Below are positions 15,650 to 24,693 of a stretch of DNA of 64,000 nucleotides, one piece after another. The position numbers and the translations under genes were made by a program. The DNA is taken from positions 7,259 to 71,258 of the forward strand of contig CAYXQJ010000017.1 of NCBI GenBank assembly GCA_964467455.1, given 5' to 3'. Source of the DNA: OLB6 sp964467455. GTDB lineage: Bacteria; Bacteroidota; Ignavibacteria; Kapaibacteriales; Kapaibacteriaceae. The notes beneath the pieces are model-generated. The model did no database searches, was not told where the DNA came from, and saw nothing but the letters and a program-made list of their open reading frames with translations. Positions within the stretch are counted from its first letter, which is position 1. Each line of letters starts with the position of its first letter.

Positions 15650-17152
15650 CTACTTGCCGCCGCCACCACTGCCGCCGCCACTGCCACCGCTTTCTCCACC
15701 GTCATCGCTACCTTCACCACCACCGCCGGATGCGCTGCCGCCCTGCCCGCCACCGGCCGCTTGAGCAGCGCCACCGATTGCCGCTTGGGCCGCTGCCGCG
15801 CCTGCCATCGCTGCCGCAGCCATAATGCCACCGAATCCCTGCCCGCCAGCCTGTTGAGCGCCTGGCATGGCGCCGGCACCGAACGGCAGGCCGAGCGGAA
15901 TTCCGCCGTTCATGCCGCCGCCCAGGAACCCGGGCATCGTCACTCCCGGCAGCGATTGCGGAGCCACCTGCCCGACACCAGGCAGTTGCGCTGGCCCGAA
16001 GGATAGCAAGTTCGGCCCCGATCCAGGCAGCACATTTGGGGCAATGCCAAGCATGCTCATCGTGTTCGGGTTATGGCCCAACTGGCCGAGCAACGTCTGT
16101 TGTTGCCCGGGCGTCTGCATCTGCGAACTGAGATGGCTTGCCAGTGGCCCTCGCATGCTGTCAGCCACGCTGGGCCAGGCTCCCAGGAGCCCGCCCAATT
16201 GGTTGTCGAAATTCGAGGGAGATAACCCATAGTCGCTGCCCATTCCTAGCGACTTGGCCACAGTGCCGAGCATTGATTGCTGCGGTGAAATGTCCACCGA
16301 ACTAAGGCCAGGGCCTTGCTTCGATCCTTGGCCAGTGATTTGCCCCAGCAGGCCGGGGAAGTTTTCCTGAAACGACGACACTGCCGCCGGCACCATGCCC
16401 GTATCGGTAGGTGACTTTGCCATCCGGCTATTGGGAAGGCCGACACCCATGCCCCTCGCCGGGAAAAGCGAACTGGGAGGCGAGAAAGCTCCTTGCGGGA
16501 CCGCCTGCGCTTGGGGCGACACATCGCCCTCGGCACCCACGCCTGCGAGCGCCCTCGCGATTGCACCTGCCGGCCGTGGCACGCCCACCCCTGGCCTGGC
16601 GGGTTCGTTGGCAAAAAGGCCAAGTTCCGTGTTGGGCGCAGTGAACCCGCGCGCTTGGCCGTTTCCGCCAATGCGGGCCATTGCATTGCCGATAAGCTGC
16701 CCCTGTCCGTGTCCACCGATTCGTGGAAATTCGCCGCCGAGCGTCTGGGCCTGTCCGTGCCCGCCGATCGCCTGGGCCATGCCCGATCGACTGCCGCCGC
16801 CGCTCACGGCAGCAAACTGCGGCAGTGCCACCGAAGCATTGGCCGCCTGCGACATGGCCTGCGGAGAGGCCTGCAGGGATGCCGTCTGCGGTGACGACCG
16901 GGAGAGAGACGACATGATCTGGCCCATGCCACCACCAAATGGCCCTATGTTAGTCGCACTGCCTCCGGCCGCCTGAACTGCGGCTGCATTGGCTTGCGAT
17001 GCGGCTGCTTGCTGTGCGAGCCAGGCGTTTCTCTGGTTCGCAGATTGCACCCCGGCCTGTTCTTCCATCGCGCGCGCCATCTCGGCAGCCTGCTTCTTTT
17101 GAGCCATTACGGCAGGCAGTGACGAAGCGATCAGCGGGAGCTTGATAGGCAT
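15650..17152 (-). CDS. Gly/Ala/Gln-rich virion protein
   Basis: A 500-residue low-complexity protein. The N-terminal helix (QKKQAAEMARAMEEQAG) is followed by Gln/Ala-rich sequence, three copies of an IGGHGQ/IGGNGQ unit near 130-170, and a C-terminal tail almost entirely Gly/Ser/Asp. Its ATG overlaps the TGA of the previous gene. Likely internal or tail component by position only. Confidence 0.5.
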   Translation of the reverse strand: MPIKLPLIASSLPAVMAQKKQAAEMARAMEEQAGVQSANQRNAWLAQQAAASQANAAAVQAAGGSATNIGPFGGGMGQIMSSLSRSSPQTASLQASPQAMSQAANASVALPQFAAVSGGGSRSGMAQAIGGHGQAQTLGGEFPRIGGHGQGQLIGNAMARIGGNGQARGFTAPNTELGLFANEPARPGVGVPRPAGAIARALAGVGAEGDVSPQAQAVPQGAFSPPSSLFPARGMGVGLPNSRMAKSPTDTGMVPAAVSSFQENFPGLLGQITGQGSKQGPGLSSVDISPQQSMLGTVAKSLGMGSDYGLSPSNFDNQLGGLLGAWPSVADSMRGPLASHLSSQMQTPGQQQTLLGQLGHNPNTMSMLGIAPNVLPGSGPNLLSFGPAQLPGVGQVAPQSLPGVTMPGFLGGGMNGGIPLGLPFGAGAMPGAQQAGGQGFGGIMAAAAMAGAAAAQAAIGGAAQAAGGGQGGSASGGGGEGSDDGGESGGSGGGSGGGGK

Positions 17153-17574
17153 CAGCCGAATCCTCGCATGAGTTGTTCAAGCAACGACTGGTGCAGCGGG
17201 TTCCGCATTTGCATTTGCTGAGTCGCCGATTGGAATCCTGTTCGCGGCTGGAATGGCGACGGGATCGCGGATACGAAGTTGTTCGGCAGCGGTGATGGCG
17301 AAGGTGAGGCCGGTGGAGCGGCAGGTGAAGGCGAGGCCATGCCACCAAAACTGCCCGCACCCGCCGGCTGCGCAGCACCGAACGAACTACCTGCCATCGG
17401 CGATCCAGAGGGCTGCATCATCCGGTTTCCATCGGCAAAGTATCCGCCCAAGCCCATCCTGCGGCCGGACGGTTGCGATCCGCTCATGTTGGCTGCCACT
17501 GTGGGCGCAGGCATGCCTTGCGCCGAGGGAGTCGGGGCAGCGGACAATCGCGAAAGAAAATCACGGACGATCAT
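17152..17574 (-). CDS. Small Pro/Ser/Gly-rich virion protein
   Basis: A 140-residue, mostly disordered protein (ASPSPAAPPASPSPSPLP) with short ordered ends, the last being MRNPLHQSLLEQLMRGFG. It overlaps the downstream gene by four bases and follows its upstream neighbour after a two-base gap, so expression is coupled. Function unknown. Confidence 0.5.
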   Translation of the reverse strand: MIVRDFLSRLSAAPTPSAQGMPAPTVAANMSGSQPSGRRMGLGGYFADGNRMMQPSGSPMAGSSFGAAQPAGAGSFGGMASPSPAAPPASPSPSPLPNNFVSAIPSPFQPRTGFQSATQQMQMRNPLHQSLLEQLMRGFG

Positions 17575-17576
17575 AG

Positions 17577-18752
17577 TTAGCTTCCGAGTTGTCCAAGGAG
17601 CGAGAACTGGGCGTTGAGCATTTCAATGAACTGTTGCACCTTCCGGTCCTGTGCTTCGGAGGCAGCGACCTGCGCTGCGAGGCGGAAGTTGGCGTTCTTG
17701 TCTTCGTAGTCGGAGAAGATCTGCTCGGCATTCGAAGCACCCGATGCGGCGCCCTGCAGGGCAGCATTCAACTGGTTGGCATAGATGGCTGGCGACGAAC
17801 CACCGAATCCGGCGCCCGTCATCGAGTCGGCAATCTGCCGCTGGGCGCTGGCGGCTGACTGGGCAGATCGCGAGCGCGCCCGATTGGCTCGCATCTGCGC
17901 GGCCTCCTGCGTGAACGGTGAAGTGGTGTCGATTCCTACGCCACCGCCGCCGCCCAGGCCCAGTTGTGCCATCAAGTCTTTCGCAATGGCCGGGAAGTTT
18001 TCGTATTGGTTGATACCGAACTTGAACTTCTCTTGGAGAAGTTGCTGCTGGTAGCGATCGTTCTGGATTGCCTCGGCCTGCAGGCGAGCATTCTCCTGGG
18101 CGATGGCCAAGTCCTGTGCCATCTGTCGCGCCGATGTTTGGGCGCCAGTCGTCGTGTCAATGAGCCCCTGCCCAGCAGCAAGTTGATCGGAGTACCACGG
18201 TTTGCCACTGTAGGTGGCACCCATCTGCCCACCACCGCCGCCCCCGGAGCCACTGAGCGAAACACCTGTGAGCTGCCCGTTGTCAATCATGTTCGATTGA
18301 TGGCGAAGGCCGGCATCCACCGGGCTCCCCTTCATGTTCATCGGATCGTTGAGCGAACCTGCTGTGGGACCAATGCCCATGCCGCCCGGACCGAGTGCCT
18401 GGAAGTTTTGTTGGTTGAAGAATGCGGCGAGTTGCGCCGCCTCGGCCGCCTGTGCGTTCTTGCCGTAGATGTCTCCGAGTCCGGACGAGGCCGGCTTGAT
18501 CGGCTGCGACGAGACGGGGGTGATCGACGTAAGGTTGGGGATAAATCCACCACCGCTGTTACCGATTCCGCTCCCGCTCACGCCGCCAGCGCCCTTGCTC
18601 TCGGATGGCATCTGCACGCCGGCCGTGATGTCCCAGCCGGCCAGGTTCGGCTTCGAGTAGTCGGGGGCAGCCTGGAAGGCATTGCCGCTGCCGGGGAAGG
18701 CGCTGGGTGCCGGATTGAAAAAGCTGGGGGCCGGGGTGTAGCCGTAAGCCAT
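17577..18752 (-). CDS. Putative internal virion protein, helical
   Basis: A 391-residue protein with a disordered first half and a long helical second half (QTSARQMAQDLAIAQENARLQAEAIQNDRYQQQL, RANRARSRSAQSAASAQRQIADSM, then SNAEQIFSDYEDKNANFRLAAQVAASEAQD, read as separate helices). The arrangement resembles the small inner-core proteins of podoviruses. No enzyme motif seen. Confidence 0.5.
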   Translation of the reverse strand: MAYGYTPAPSFFNPAPSAFPGSGNAFQAAPDYSKPNLAGWDITAGVQMPSESKGAGGVSGSGIGNSGGGFIPNLTSITPVSSQPIKPASSGLGDIYGKNAQAAEAAQLAAFFNQQNFQALGPGGMGIGPTAGSLNDPMNMKGSPVDAGLRHQSNMIDNGQLTGVSLSGSGGGGGGQMGATYSGKPWYSDQLAAGQGLIDTTTGAQTSARQMAQDLAIAQENARLQAEAIQNDRYQQQLLQEKFKFGINQYENFPAIAKDLMAQLGLGGGGGVGIDTTSPFTQEAAQMRANRARSRSAQSAASAQRQIADSMTGAGFGGSSPAIYANQLNAALQGAASGASNAEQIFSDYEDKNANFRLAAQVAASEAQDRKVQQFIEMLNAQFSLLGQLGS

Positions 18753-18763
18753 TGTCGTTGCTC

Positions 18764-20005
18764 CTAAGCCATCAGGCCGTGCCGTCGCAGCGCATCGCGA
18801 ATTGCGTTTAGCTGTGTTTGGCAGGCAGAGAAGTTCGAATTTACCTTGGTTGGGTCGATATTTCCTACACCACTGGCGTCAACGAGCGAGGTGGTACCCA
18901 TGTCACTCGCCTGGGTCGTCGGGCTGACACCAAAGAACCCAACTGTACTGCCGTCGTGATTCAGTGCCCCGTCGATTTCGATTTCACCACCGCACGTCAC
19001 CTTGCCCGTGAGTGTGCTCGTACTCGAAACGTCGAGTACGCCATTCAGGTCGAGCGTGGCATTGATCTGTACGGTGTTGTCGAATCTCGCCGTGCCATCT
19101 ACTTCGAAGTTGTTGGCAATCAGGAAATTGCCCGTGGTCAGGTGAAGCAGGTTGCTGGTAGTGAAATTCAGCACGCAATTCGTGCCGCCTGTGAGGAACG
19201 TCATGTTGTCGTTCGTGATGCGCACCTGGCTCGTGCCCAGGATGGCGATGTTCACGCCGTCGTCGGCATTGACGTTCAGGTTGCCGTCGGACGTGGACTG
19301 CAAGTAGATCGCCGAGTCGCGAAAGAATAGCTGGTTGTTATCGAGGATCGTGAGATCGCCGGGGATCGTCACGTCGTCATGCAAGAAGTCTTGGTTGATG
19401 AACTCGGCCCGGTGCGAGTCCACAGAGAGCTTCTGACTGAGGCTGATCCGCTCGCCCGTGTCGTTCTTGAACTCTCGCTCGCTGTTGACAGCATTCTGCG
19501 CCCGGAAGACGTACACCCAGCGGTTCGCCGGCACCTGATCGCCCGCGCCGGAGGGGTGTTTCGGCACGACACCAGTGAGTTGCACTGGATCGCCGTTGGT
19601 GCCATTCGGATAGACGTTCACCGTGTAGGTGGAACTGCCGCCATCGAAAGAGACGATTTGCCCGATCAGCACTGATCGCTGCCACCAGGATGTTGTGCGG
19701 GTGACTTTCCGATCGGCCACGCCCTGGGCGATGGCGCTCTCTCCGACAACCCCGGTGGTACCAACTACGGCATCTGGCGTCGGCGCGTCGAGATCGATCA
19801 CGGGGATATTGAGGCTGGCCTGGGACGGCACTTCGTAGAAGACGTTCGGAGTGCCAGAGGCAGCCACGGCCACGGCAATAGGGCCCGTTCGAGGCTCGGC
19901 ATCACTGGCAAGGATCGAGAACAATTCCTGCGCCAGTCCGTCGATATTGCCTTCCCAGCTTTTGCGGGCGGCACGGTAGGCATTGGCTGCAAGGGTGGTG
20001 GTCAC
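18764..20005 (-). CDS. Tail-associated structural protein with beta-rich C-terminus
   Basis: A 413-residue protein with a helical N-terminus (AANAYRAARKSWEGN) and then many short beta strands of the parallel-helix kind (VTIPGDLTILDNNQLFF, LHLTTGNFLIANNFEVDG, ARFDNTVQINATLDLNG). A C-terminal helix (SACQTQLNAIRDALRRHG) could trimerise it. Such proteins form fibre or spike parts. It overlaps the nozzle stop/start region by four bases. Confidence 0.55.
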   Translation of the reverse strand: MTTTLAANAYRAARKSWEGNIDGLAQELFSILASDAEPRTGPIAVAVAASGTPNVFYEVPSQASLNIPVIDLDAPTPDAVVGTTGVVGESAIAQGVADRKVTRTTSWWQRSVLIGQIVSFDGGSSTYTVNVYPNGTNGDPVQLTGVVPKHPSGAGDQVPANRWVYVFRAQNAVNSEREFKNDTGERISLSQKLSVDSHRAEFINQDFLHDDVTIPGDLTILDNNQLFFRDSAIYLQSTSDGNLNVNADDGVNIAILGTSQVRITNDNMTFLTGGTNCVLNFTTSNLLHLTTGNFLIANNFEVDGTARFDNTVQINATLDLNGVLDVSSTSTLTGKVTCGGEIEIDGALNHDGSTVGFFGVSPTTQASDMGTTSLVDASGVGNIDPTKVNSNFSACQTQLNAIRDALRRHGLMA

Positions 20006-22104
20006 TGCTTGCCCTCCTGCCGGCCATACTCCTCGACCCCCTCGACTTCGATGCGCGCGATCCGCAGTTCATCCGGACTGGTGACACCACGCAGTTCGAG
20101 CGTCATCGTGTTCAAGTCGCCGCTATGAGGATCGCGCGTGCCGGATGCTCGAGCCTGCACGCGACCGTTGCCGCGATTCGTGAACGCTTCGAAGTCACCG
20201 TAAGACTCACGCACACGGCCAAGTACCAGTTCATCGTCCCGCAGTGGAGAGGAACCGTCGAACCAGTTGGGTGCGGTGGCATAGTCAGGGATCCGGCGAA
20301 TGTCGAACTGCCCTGGCCGCGGCGTCGGCTTAAAGTGAACGGCGATGTTCCGCGACACACCTTCGCTACGGCGCACCCAGTGCAAGCGGCGACTGCGCCA
20401 CTTCCACGACACACCGCCGATCTGCACGATGCTCGTCGAGTCGGGGATGTTCCGCCACGGCTGGTCGAGGTAAATCTTGTAGCCTTCGATCTGCGTGATG
20501 ATTCGCTGCTGGCCTTTGCCGCGGCCGCGCGTGATCGTAATCGGATACCCAAGCAGCCCGGCAGTAGGGAACTTCGTCGCCAAACCGTCGGAATTTGTTC
20601 CGCTGATCGTGACCGTAAGTCGGCTGGCCGTGGATACCTGCACCCGCGTGTCGCCGGCATCGGGATTTGGGCCATCGAGCGTGCCGCGCATCGCCCACAC
20701 ACGCTTGGCTGTGCCAGCAAACAGTGTGAGATCTTCCGTCTCACTGGCAACCGCCGAGGCCGGCACTGGGAACGGGTACTCCTCGAGCCACCACTGTTGC
20801 TTGATGAAGTCGAAGCAGAGGGCATGCCGCGGGAACTCGGACGATCCGAGCGAGATGAACCACCGGATGATCTTCTCGCGGCGATTTGTGATCGCGTGGA
20901 AATAGGCAGCCGCCTCCCAGTTGACTCGCAATTCGCTGCCGAGGCTTTCCGCCCAGAACATGTCGTCGAGCGGCGGCGTCAGCGGTTCGATTTGCTCGTT
21001 CTGGCCGAAGCGATAGATGCCTTGCGAGTCGAGCAGATACGACGCGCCGGCCTCGCGCACCCAGCATCGCTGGTTCACGCACCCGCGCAGTGCGACGAGG
21101 AATACGCCGCCGTCAGTAGGCACCGCGTTGTATGTCATCCGGTAGATGCCACGACGCTGCAGCACGTAGAGGTAGGTGCTGGCCACCATCAGACCGGTAA
21201 CTTCGTCGCCGCTTTCGCCCACCTGCACGCCGTTGCGCGAGGGCCATGCGTCGGGCAGGGAGGCCTCTGACCAGTAGACGGTATTTCGTGCGGCGGCTTC
21301 GCTCTCGATCGTGTAGAGGGCGTATTTGCTCGTGGTCCCCGAGTAGTTACTGCTGAGGGTGAGGGTTTGATTGGCCTCGCTCACCGACGAAATCGTATAG
21401 TTCGGGTCGTGGCCGAAGTTGTGAAAGAACCGGCCGGCCATGTCAGTCGTCCAGGCCGTTCCAACCCCAGTGACGGTGGGCGAGCCGTTAGTGACTTCCG
21501 CGTGGCCGAGCTTGTAGGGCGCGTAGCCCCCCATGAATAGACGGCCCTGATGCGAGACGACGATCGGCTTGTCCGAGCGAGGGAGATCGTAGCGATCCGA
21601 ATAGGAGTTTCCGTCATCATCAAACAGCGGCACGGGCGGCTGGTTGCCCAGGTCGTCGTCCGACATGGTGAGCGTGGCGCTACCCGTCAGGCTGGCGACA
21701 AGGATTTCCTGCTCGACGTACAGCGTCAGTTCGTCGCCGTTCGTATTGCGGAGGATTTGCAGGGCAGCGACACGCGACGGGGCTGAGGTTGGCAAGCCCG
21801 AAATGTCGATTTCATCACTGGTAACGGTAATCGTTCCGGTAGCCGACTCCTTGAGGTTCGACACGTAGCCATCGTCCGACAACCAGCGAATAAATACACG
21901 GTAGGAACCATTGGGATTACTTGCCCCGCCAGCAGCAAGCGTGAAGGCATCGGTCGGGGCCTCGACACCAACATCAACGACACCCCCCGAAATGCCGTTC
22001 CACTTCTTCACCTTGTTTCGCCCGTTGCAGATATACATAGAACCGTTGTCGTGACGCGCGAACGACACGGGTGCGAATTCATCAATGCCGGAGTGGATCG
22101 ACAT
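20002..22104 (-). CDS. Tail nozzle (tail tubular protein B-like)
   Basis: A 700-residue beta-rich protein with the repeated features of podovirus nozzle proteins: a NGSMYICNGRNKVKKWNG start, PSRNGVQVGESGDEVTGLMVASTYLYVLQRRGIYRMTY read in pieces as beta-propeller blades, and an REAGASYLLDSQGIYRFGQNEQIEPLTPPLDD segment likewise. It would form the tube tip through which DNA leaves. Its usual N-terminal segment (DPxDL ... GELTxRxGLR) is missing and instead occurs as a separate 60-residue gene at 23294-23476. Confidence 0.65.
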   Translation of the reverse strand: MSIHSGIDEFAPVSFARHDNGSMYICNGRNKVKKWNGISGGVVDVGVEAPTDAFTLAAGGASNPNGSYRVFIRWLSDDGYVSNLKESATGTITVTSDEIDISGLPTSAPSRVAALQILRNTNGDELTLYVEQEILVASLTGSATLTMSDDDLGNQPPVPLFDDDGNSYSDRYDLPRSDKPIVVSHQGRLFMGGYAPYKLGHAEVTNGSPTVTGVGTAWTTDMAGRFFHNFGHDPNYTISSVSEANQTLTLSSNYSGTTSKYALYTIESEAAARNTVYWSEASLPDAWPSRNGVQVGESGDEVTGLMVASTYLYVLQRRGIYRMTYNAVPTDGGVFLVALRGCVNQRCWVREAGASYLLDSQGIYRFGQNEQIEPLTPPLDDMFWAESLGSELRVNWEAAAYFHAITNRREKIIRWFISLGSSEFPRHALCFDFIKQQWWLEEYPFPVPASAVASETEDLTLFAGTAKRVWAMRGTLDGPNPDAGDTRVQVSTASRLTVTISGTNSDGLATKFPTAGLLGYPITITRGRGKGQQRIITQIEGYKIYLDQPWRNIPDSTSIVQIGGVSWKWRSRRLHWVRRSEGVSRNIAVHFKPTPRPGQFDIRRIPDYATAPNWFDGSSPLRDDELVLGRVRESYGDFEAFTNRGNGRVQARASGTRDPHSGDLNTMTLELRGVTSPDELRIARIEVEGVEEYGRQEGKQ

Positions 22105-22107
22105 GGT

Positions 22108-22761
22108 TCACGGGGCCTGCGGGTTGCGGAGGCCGATAATCAAACCCTGATCCGTCTGGATGAGCGCCGTGTTGCGCTCGAGGTTCGGGCGGAAATAACT
22201 GGCGGCGATCACCGTCCCGTCCATCTCGCCGGCCGGCTGGACTTCGAAGTAGCCGATACTACTCCGCTGCGAAGAACTGAACGCCCAGCGGAATTGCAGG
22301 CAGAACAAGCCCGTCATGTTCCACTTGCCACCGCTTACCCAGCCGCCGGAACCCGTGGAACCAGATAGTTCGAAGGTGTTGGCAGCAACATTGGCTACCC
22401 GCCAAACGCCGTTCGCGGCACCGTTGCCTACCACGCCCCAGATCGTGACTTCTTGCCCGTTGGCAAGCCCGTGGCTGGCGCTGGTAACGACAATGGGCGA
22501 GGCGTTCGTGGCGTTCGTGATCGTGCCGGAACGAATTCCAGCGCCGCGCCCGAGGCGAAGCAGATGCGAAAAGCGAGACGGCTGGCGGTAGAAATCACAC
22601 AGCCCCATCTTCTTCGTCAGCAGCCGGTTGCTCGGAGAATCGGCATTCGAATAGAGATCGAAAGCTGGCGCTTCGTCTGGCGCAGTCGGCACGCCGGCCA
22701 GCGTCTTGATGCGAAGATCAAGGCGGAGTGGATCACCGAGCTTGAAGCGGCCAAAGTACAT
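22108..22761 (-). CDS. Virion protein with FCCH-like beta domain (paralogue 1)
   Basis: A 217-residue protein whose middle carries SPIVVTSASHGLANGQEVTIWGVVGN followed by GVWRVANVAANTFELSG, which matches the short beta domain phages share with the FCCH domain of ubiquitin-activating enzymes. The same segment occurs in the next gene upstream, so the two are tandem paralogues. It lies between nozzle and adaptor genes. (The quoted stretches are separated by a few residues.). Confidence 0.55.
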   Translation of the reverse strand: MYFGRFKLGDPLRLDLRIKTLAGVPTAPDEAPAFDLYSNADSPSNRLLTKKMGLCDFYRQPSRFSHLLRLGRGAGIRSGTITNATNASPIVVTSASHGLANGQEVTIWGVVGNGAANGVWRVANVAANTFELSGSTGSGGWVSGGKWNMTGLFCLQFRWAFSSSQRSSIGYFEVQPAGEMDGTVIAASYFRPNLERNTALIQTDQGLIIGLRNPQAP

Positions 22762-23289
22762 CTAGTCGATCCAGAATTTCTGACTCTGCGCGTTGTCCGT
22801 GCCCGAAAGCTGGTAGTTGAAGTCGATCTCGTAGGGGCCACCGGTGGTGAATCCGTTGGCAGCGGTGAGGGCCGGCGCAGCCTTGTAGGCGCCCGTCGTG
22901 TTCCACACGCCGCTGCCGCCGTAGGTGCCATTCCCCGTGCCGGCAAAGGTGAATTGCGTCGAGGATCCAACGGCCGTGATAACCTTCGTGCCGTTGACAT
23001 TCGTATTGCCAGTGACACCCGAGATCGTCACTACCTGGCCGACGGCAAGCCCGTGCGCGCTCGACGTGGTGACAACGATCGGCGAGACACCGTTGCCCGT
23101 GCTGGTAGTGAGCGTGCCGCTGTGGTTCTTGCTGCAATTGCCACTGAGGATGCGCGTGCCGGCCCGGTAGATGTGGTAAGTCGGATCCGCATCGGCATTG
23201 ATCGGCACGCCGGCCGACGTCAATACGACGAGTTGCGTCGTCAGAGTTTCCTCGAGTCGGGGGAAGCCGATGAACTGGGCCTGATCCAT
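22762..23289 (-). CDS. Virion protein with FCCH-like beta domain (paralogue 2)
   Basis: A 175-residue protein with SPIVVTTSSAHGLAVGQVV, TISGVTGNTNVNGTKVI and a TQFTFAG strand, the same domain as its neighbour, and a short ARIAG-like N-terminal region (ADPTYHIYRAGTRIL). The stop codon and the next start are adjacent with no gap. Probable tail accessory protein. Confidence 0.55.
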   Translation of the reverse strand: MDQAQFIGFPRLEETLTTQLVVLTSAGVPINADADPTYHIYRAGTRILSGNCSKNHSGTLTTSTGNGVSPIVVTTSSAHGLAVGQVVTISGVTGNTNVNGTKVITAVGSSTQFTFAGTGNGTYGGSGVWNTTGAYKAAPALTAANGFTTGGPYEIDFNYQLSGTDNAQSQKFWID

Positions 23290-23293
23290 GACG

Positions 23294-23476
23294 CTATGCC
23301 TCGGAGTCGTAGGTGATCTCGCGCAGGCCTCGCCGCTGGGTCAGTTCGCCGAAGCGGCGGGCGTGGCAGTTGATTTGCATGCTGGCGTTCGACGGCGAGA
23401 GATCGTCGGGATCCATCGCGGAAACGAGTCCTTCAAAGCGGTCGATGATGAGCATGCTGGGGATTTCGGTGGCCAT
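23294..23476 (-). CDS. 60-residue protein resembling a detached nozzle N-terminus
   Basis: The sequence SAMDPDDLSPSNASMQINCH ... GELTQRRGLREITYD follows the pattern at the start of many podovirus tail-tip proteins (Asp-Pro-x-Asp-Leu, then G-x-L-T-x-R-x-G-x-R). In those phages it is fused to the nozzle; here two FCCH-domain genes separate them. The ATG overlaps the upstream stop. Confidence 0.5.
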   Translation of the reverse strand: MATEIPSMLIIDRFEGLVSAMDPDDLSPSNASMQINCHARRFGELTQRRGLREITYDSEA

Positions 23477-24663
23477 TAGTCGTAACTCACCACGGGGTTA
23501 TCCCAATGCCCCGAACCGCGATACCCACCACCACCCACCACTTGATGCTCGTGACTGCGGTTGTCGGCTTCGAAGGCCAGCCGCAGGGCTTCGCGATACT
23601 CTTGTGTGCGCAGTCGGCGCTCCGCCGCACGAGCCCTCTGTGACTCAGGATCGACGCCTGGGTTCCACGCGCGTAGGTACCCGTGCTGGGCCTCGCACAA
23701 TCGCAGGAATGGATCGAGCATCACGGGGATGTCGAGATCGAGCGGATCGCTGATGAGGTACTTCACGGCCGAACCGGACACCGGCATCACGGCGTCAACC
23801 GTCATGGAAGTTGCGCTGGCCACGTCCACCACGGTTCGCTGCAGAAAGTAGGGCTGAGTGCCATACATTCTCGACGGTTCACGAACGCCATCGGAGAAGC
23901 GGATGATCGCCCCTTCCATGTCGCTCGTCCAAGCGGTCCCGTTGCCAGTAATCGTGGCGGACGACGACGTGAACGAAACGTCCCCCTTGCCGTGCCCCTC
24001 GAGTCGCATTGGCCGCGGCGTGCGGCGATACACGAAGTCGAGCACCTTCACGTCACTGGGGGGCGGGGCCAGTCGCAGCACCATGGCACCGAAGTATTCG
24101 GCCGAACCACTGATCGTGTAGACGCACGACTGCTGCGGCGATTGGTTGAAGGCGTTGTGCGCGAGCCATTCCTGCTCGCCCACCATCGTCGGCGAAAGCC
24201 CGCTGCCGAGATCGAGCAGTGAACCCATGCTGCCGAAGTCGATCGGGAGTTCATAGGCTTCGCGGAATAGCGAGTAGGTTTCGCCGGCCGCAATGTCGTC
24301 ACCCGGATTTGAGCTTGGCGACAGGATGACCACCGTGTCGCTCGATCGCTCGGCCACCTGATACCGAACATTGTCGATTAGCACATGCCCCAGGGCCGCC
24401 CATGATGGCCAGGTGCCGTCCGTAAGCTCGAGTTCGCGGGTTGAGTGGGTGTATTCAACCGTGCCGGTGCTGTACGCGGCGCTCGTGGTGATCCTCCCCA
24501 CGGCCCGATAGTACGACCATAGCCGTTCGTTCGGCAGTTGCCGGTAAGCCGAGGCGATCGCGGAGCGCACCATCTCCCGCGCTCGATTGGTGTCACCTTG
24601 ATCGGTGTCGAGCAGCAGGTGATCGAGAACATCCTTGAGCGTCCAGATCTCGGGAGTGGCCAC
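23476..24663 (-). CDS. Head-tail adaptor-like protein (paralogue A)
   Basis: A 395-residue protein with an N-terminal helical region (DVLDHLLLDTDQGDTNRAREMVRSAI, AYRQLPNERLWSYYRAVGRI) and a beta domain, the plan of podovirus adaptor (tail tubular A-like) proteins. It is a clear paralogue of the next upstream gene: both have W-SYY/YF, ELxLTDGTWPSWAxxG/TIAAGTWPTWAKYG, a YSLFREAYELPIDF/YTLYRDTYQLPADF stretch and VKYLISDPLDLDI/VKYLISDPIDIEL. Confidence 0.6.
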   Translation of the reverse strand: MATPEIWTLKDVLDHLLLDTDQGDTNRAREMVRSAIASAYRQLPNERLWSYYRAVGRITTSAAYSTGTVEYTHSTRELELTDGTWPSWAALGHVLIDNVRYQVAERSSDTVVILSPSSNPGDDIAAGETYSLFREAYELPIDFGSMGSLLDLGSGLSPTMVGEQEWLAHNAFNQSPQQSCVYTISGSAEYFGAMVLRLAPPPSDVKVLDFVYRRTPRPMRLEGHGKGDVSFTSSSATITGNGTAWTSDMEGAIIRFSDGVREPSRMYGTQPYFLQRTVVDVASATSMTVDAVMPVSGSAVKYLISDPLDLDIPVMLDPFLRLCEAQHGYLRAWNPGVDPESQRARAAERRLRTQEYREALRLAFEADNRSHEHQVVGGGGYRGSGHWDNPVVSYD

Positions 24664-24693
24664 TGGTTTCTCTCAGGGAGAGGTGATCGCTGG

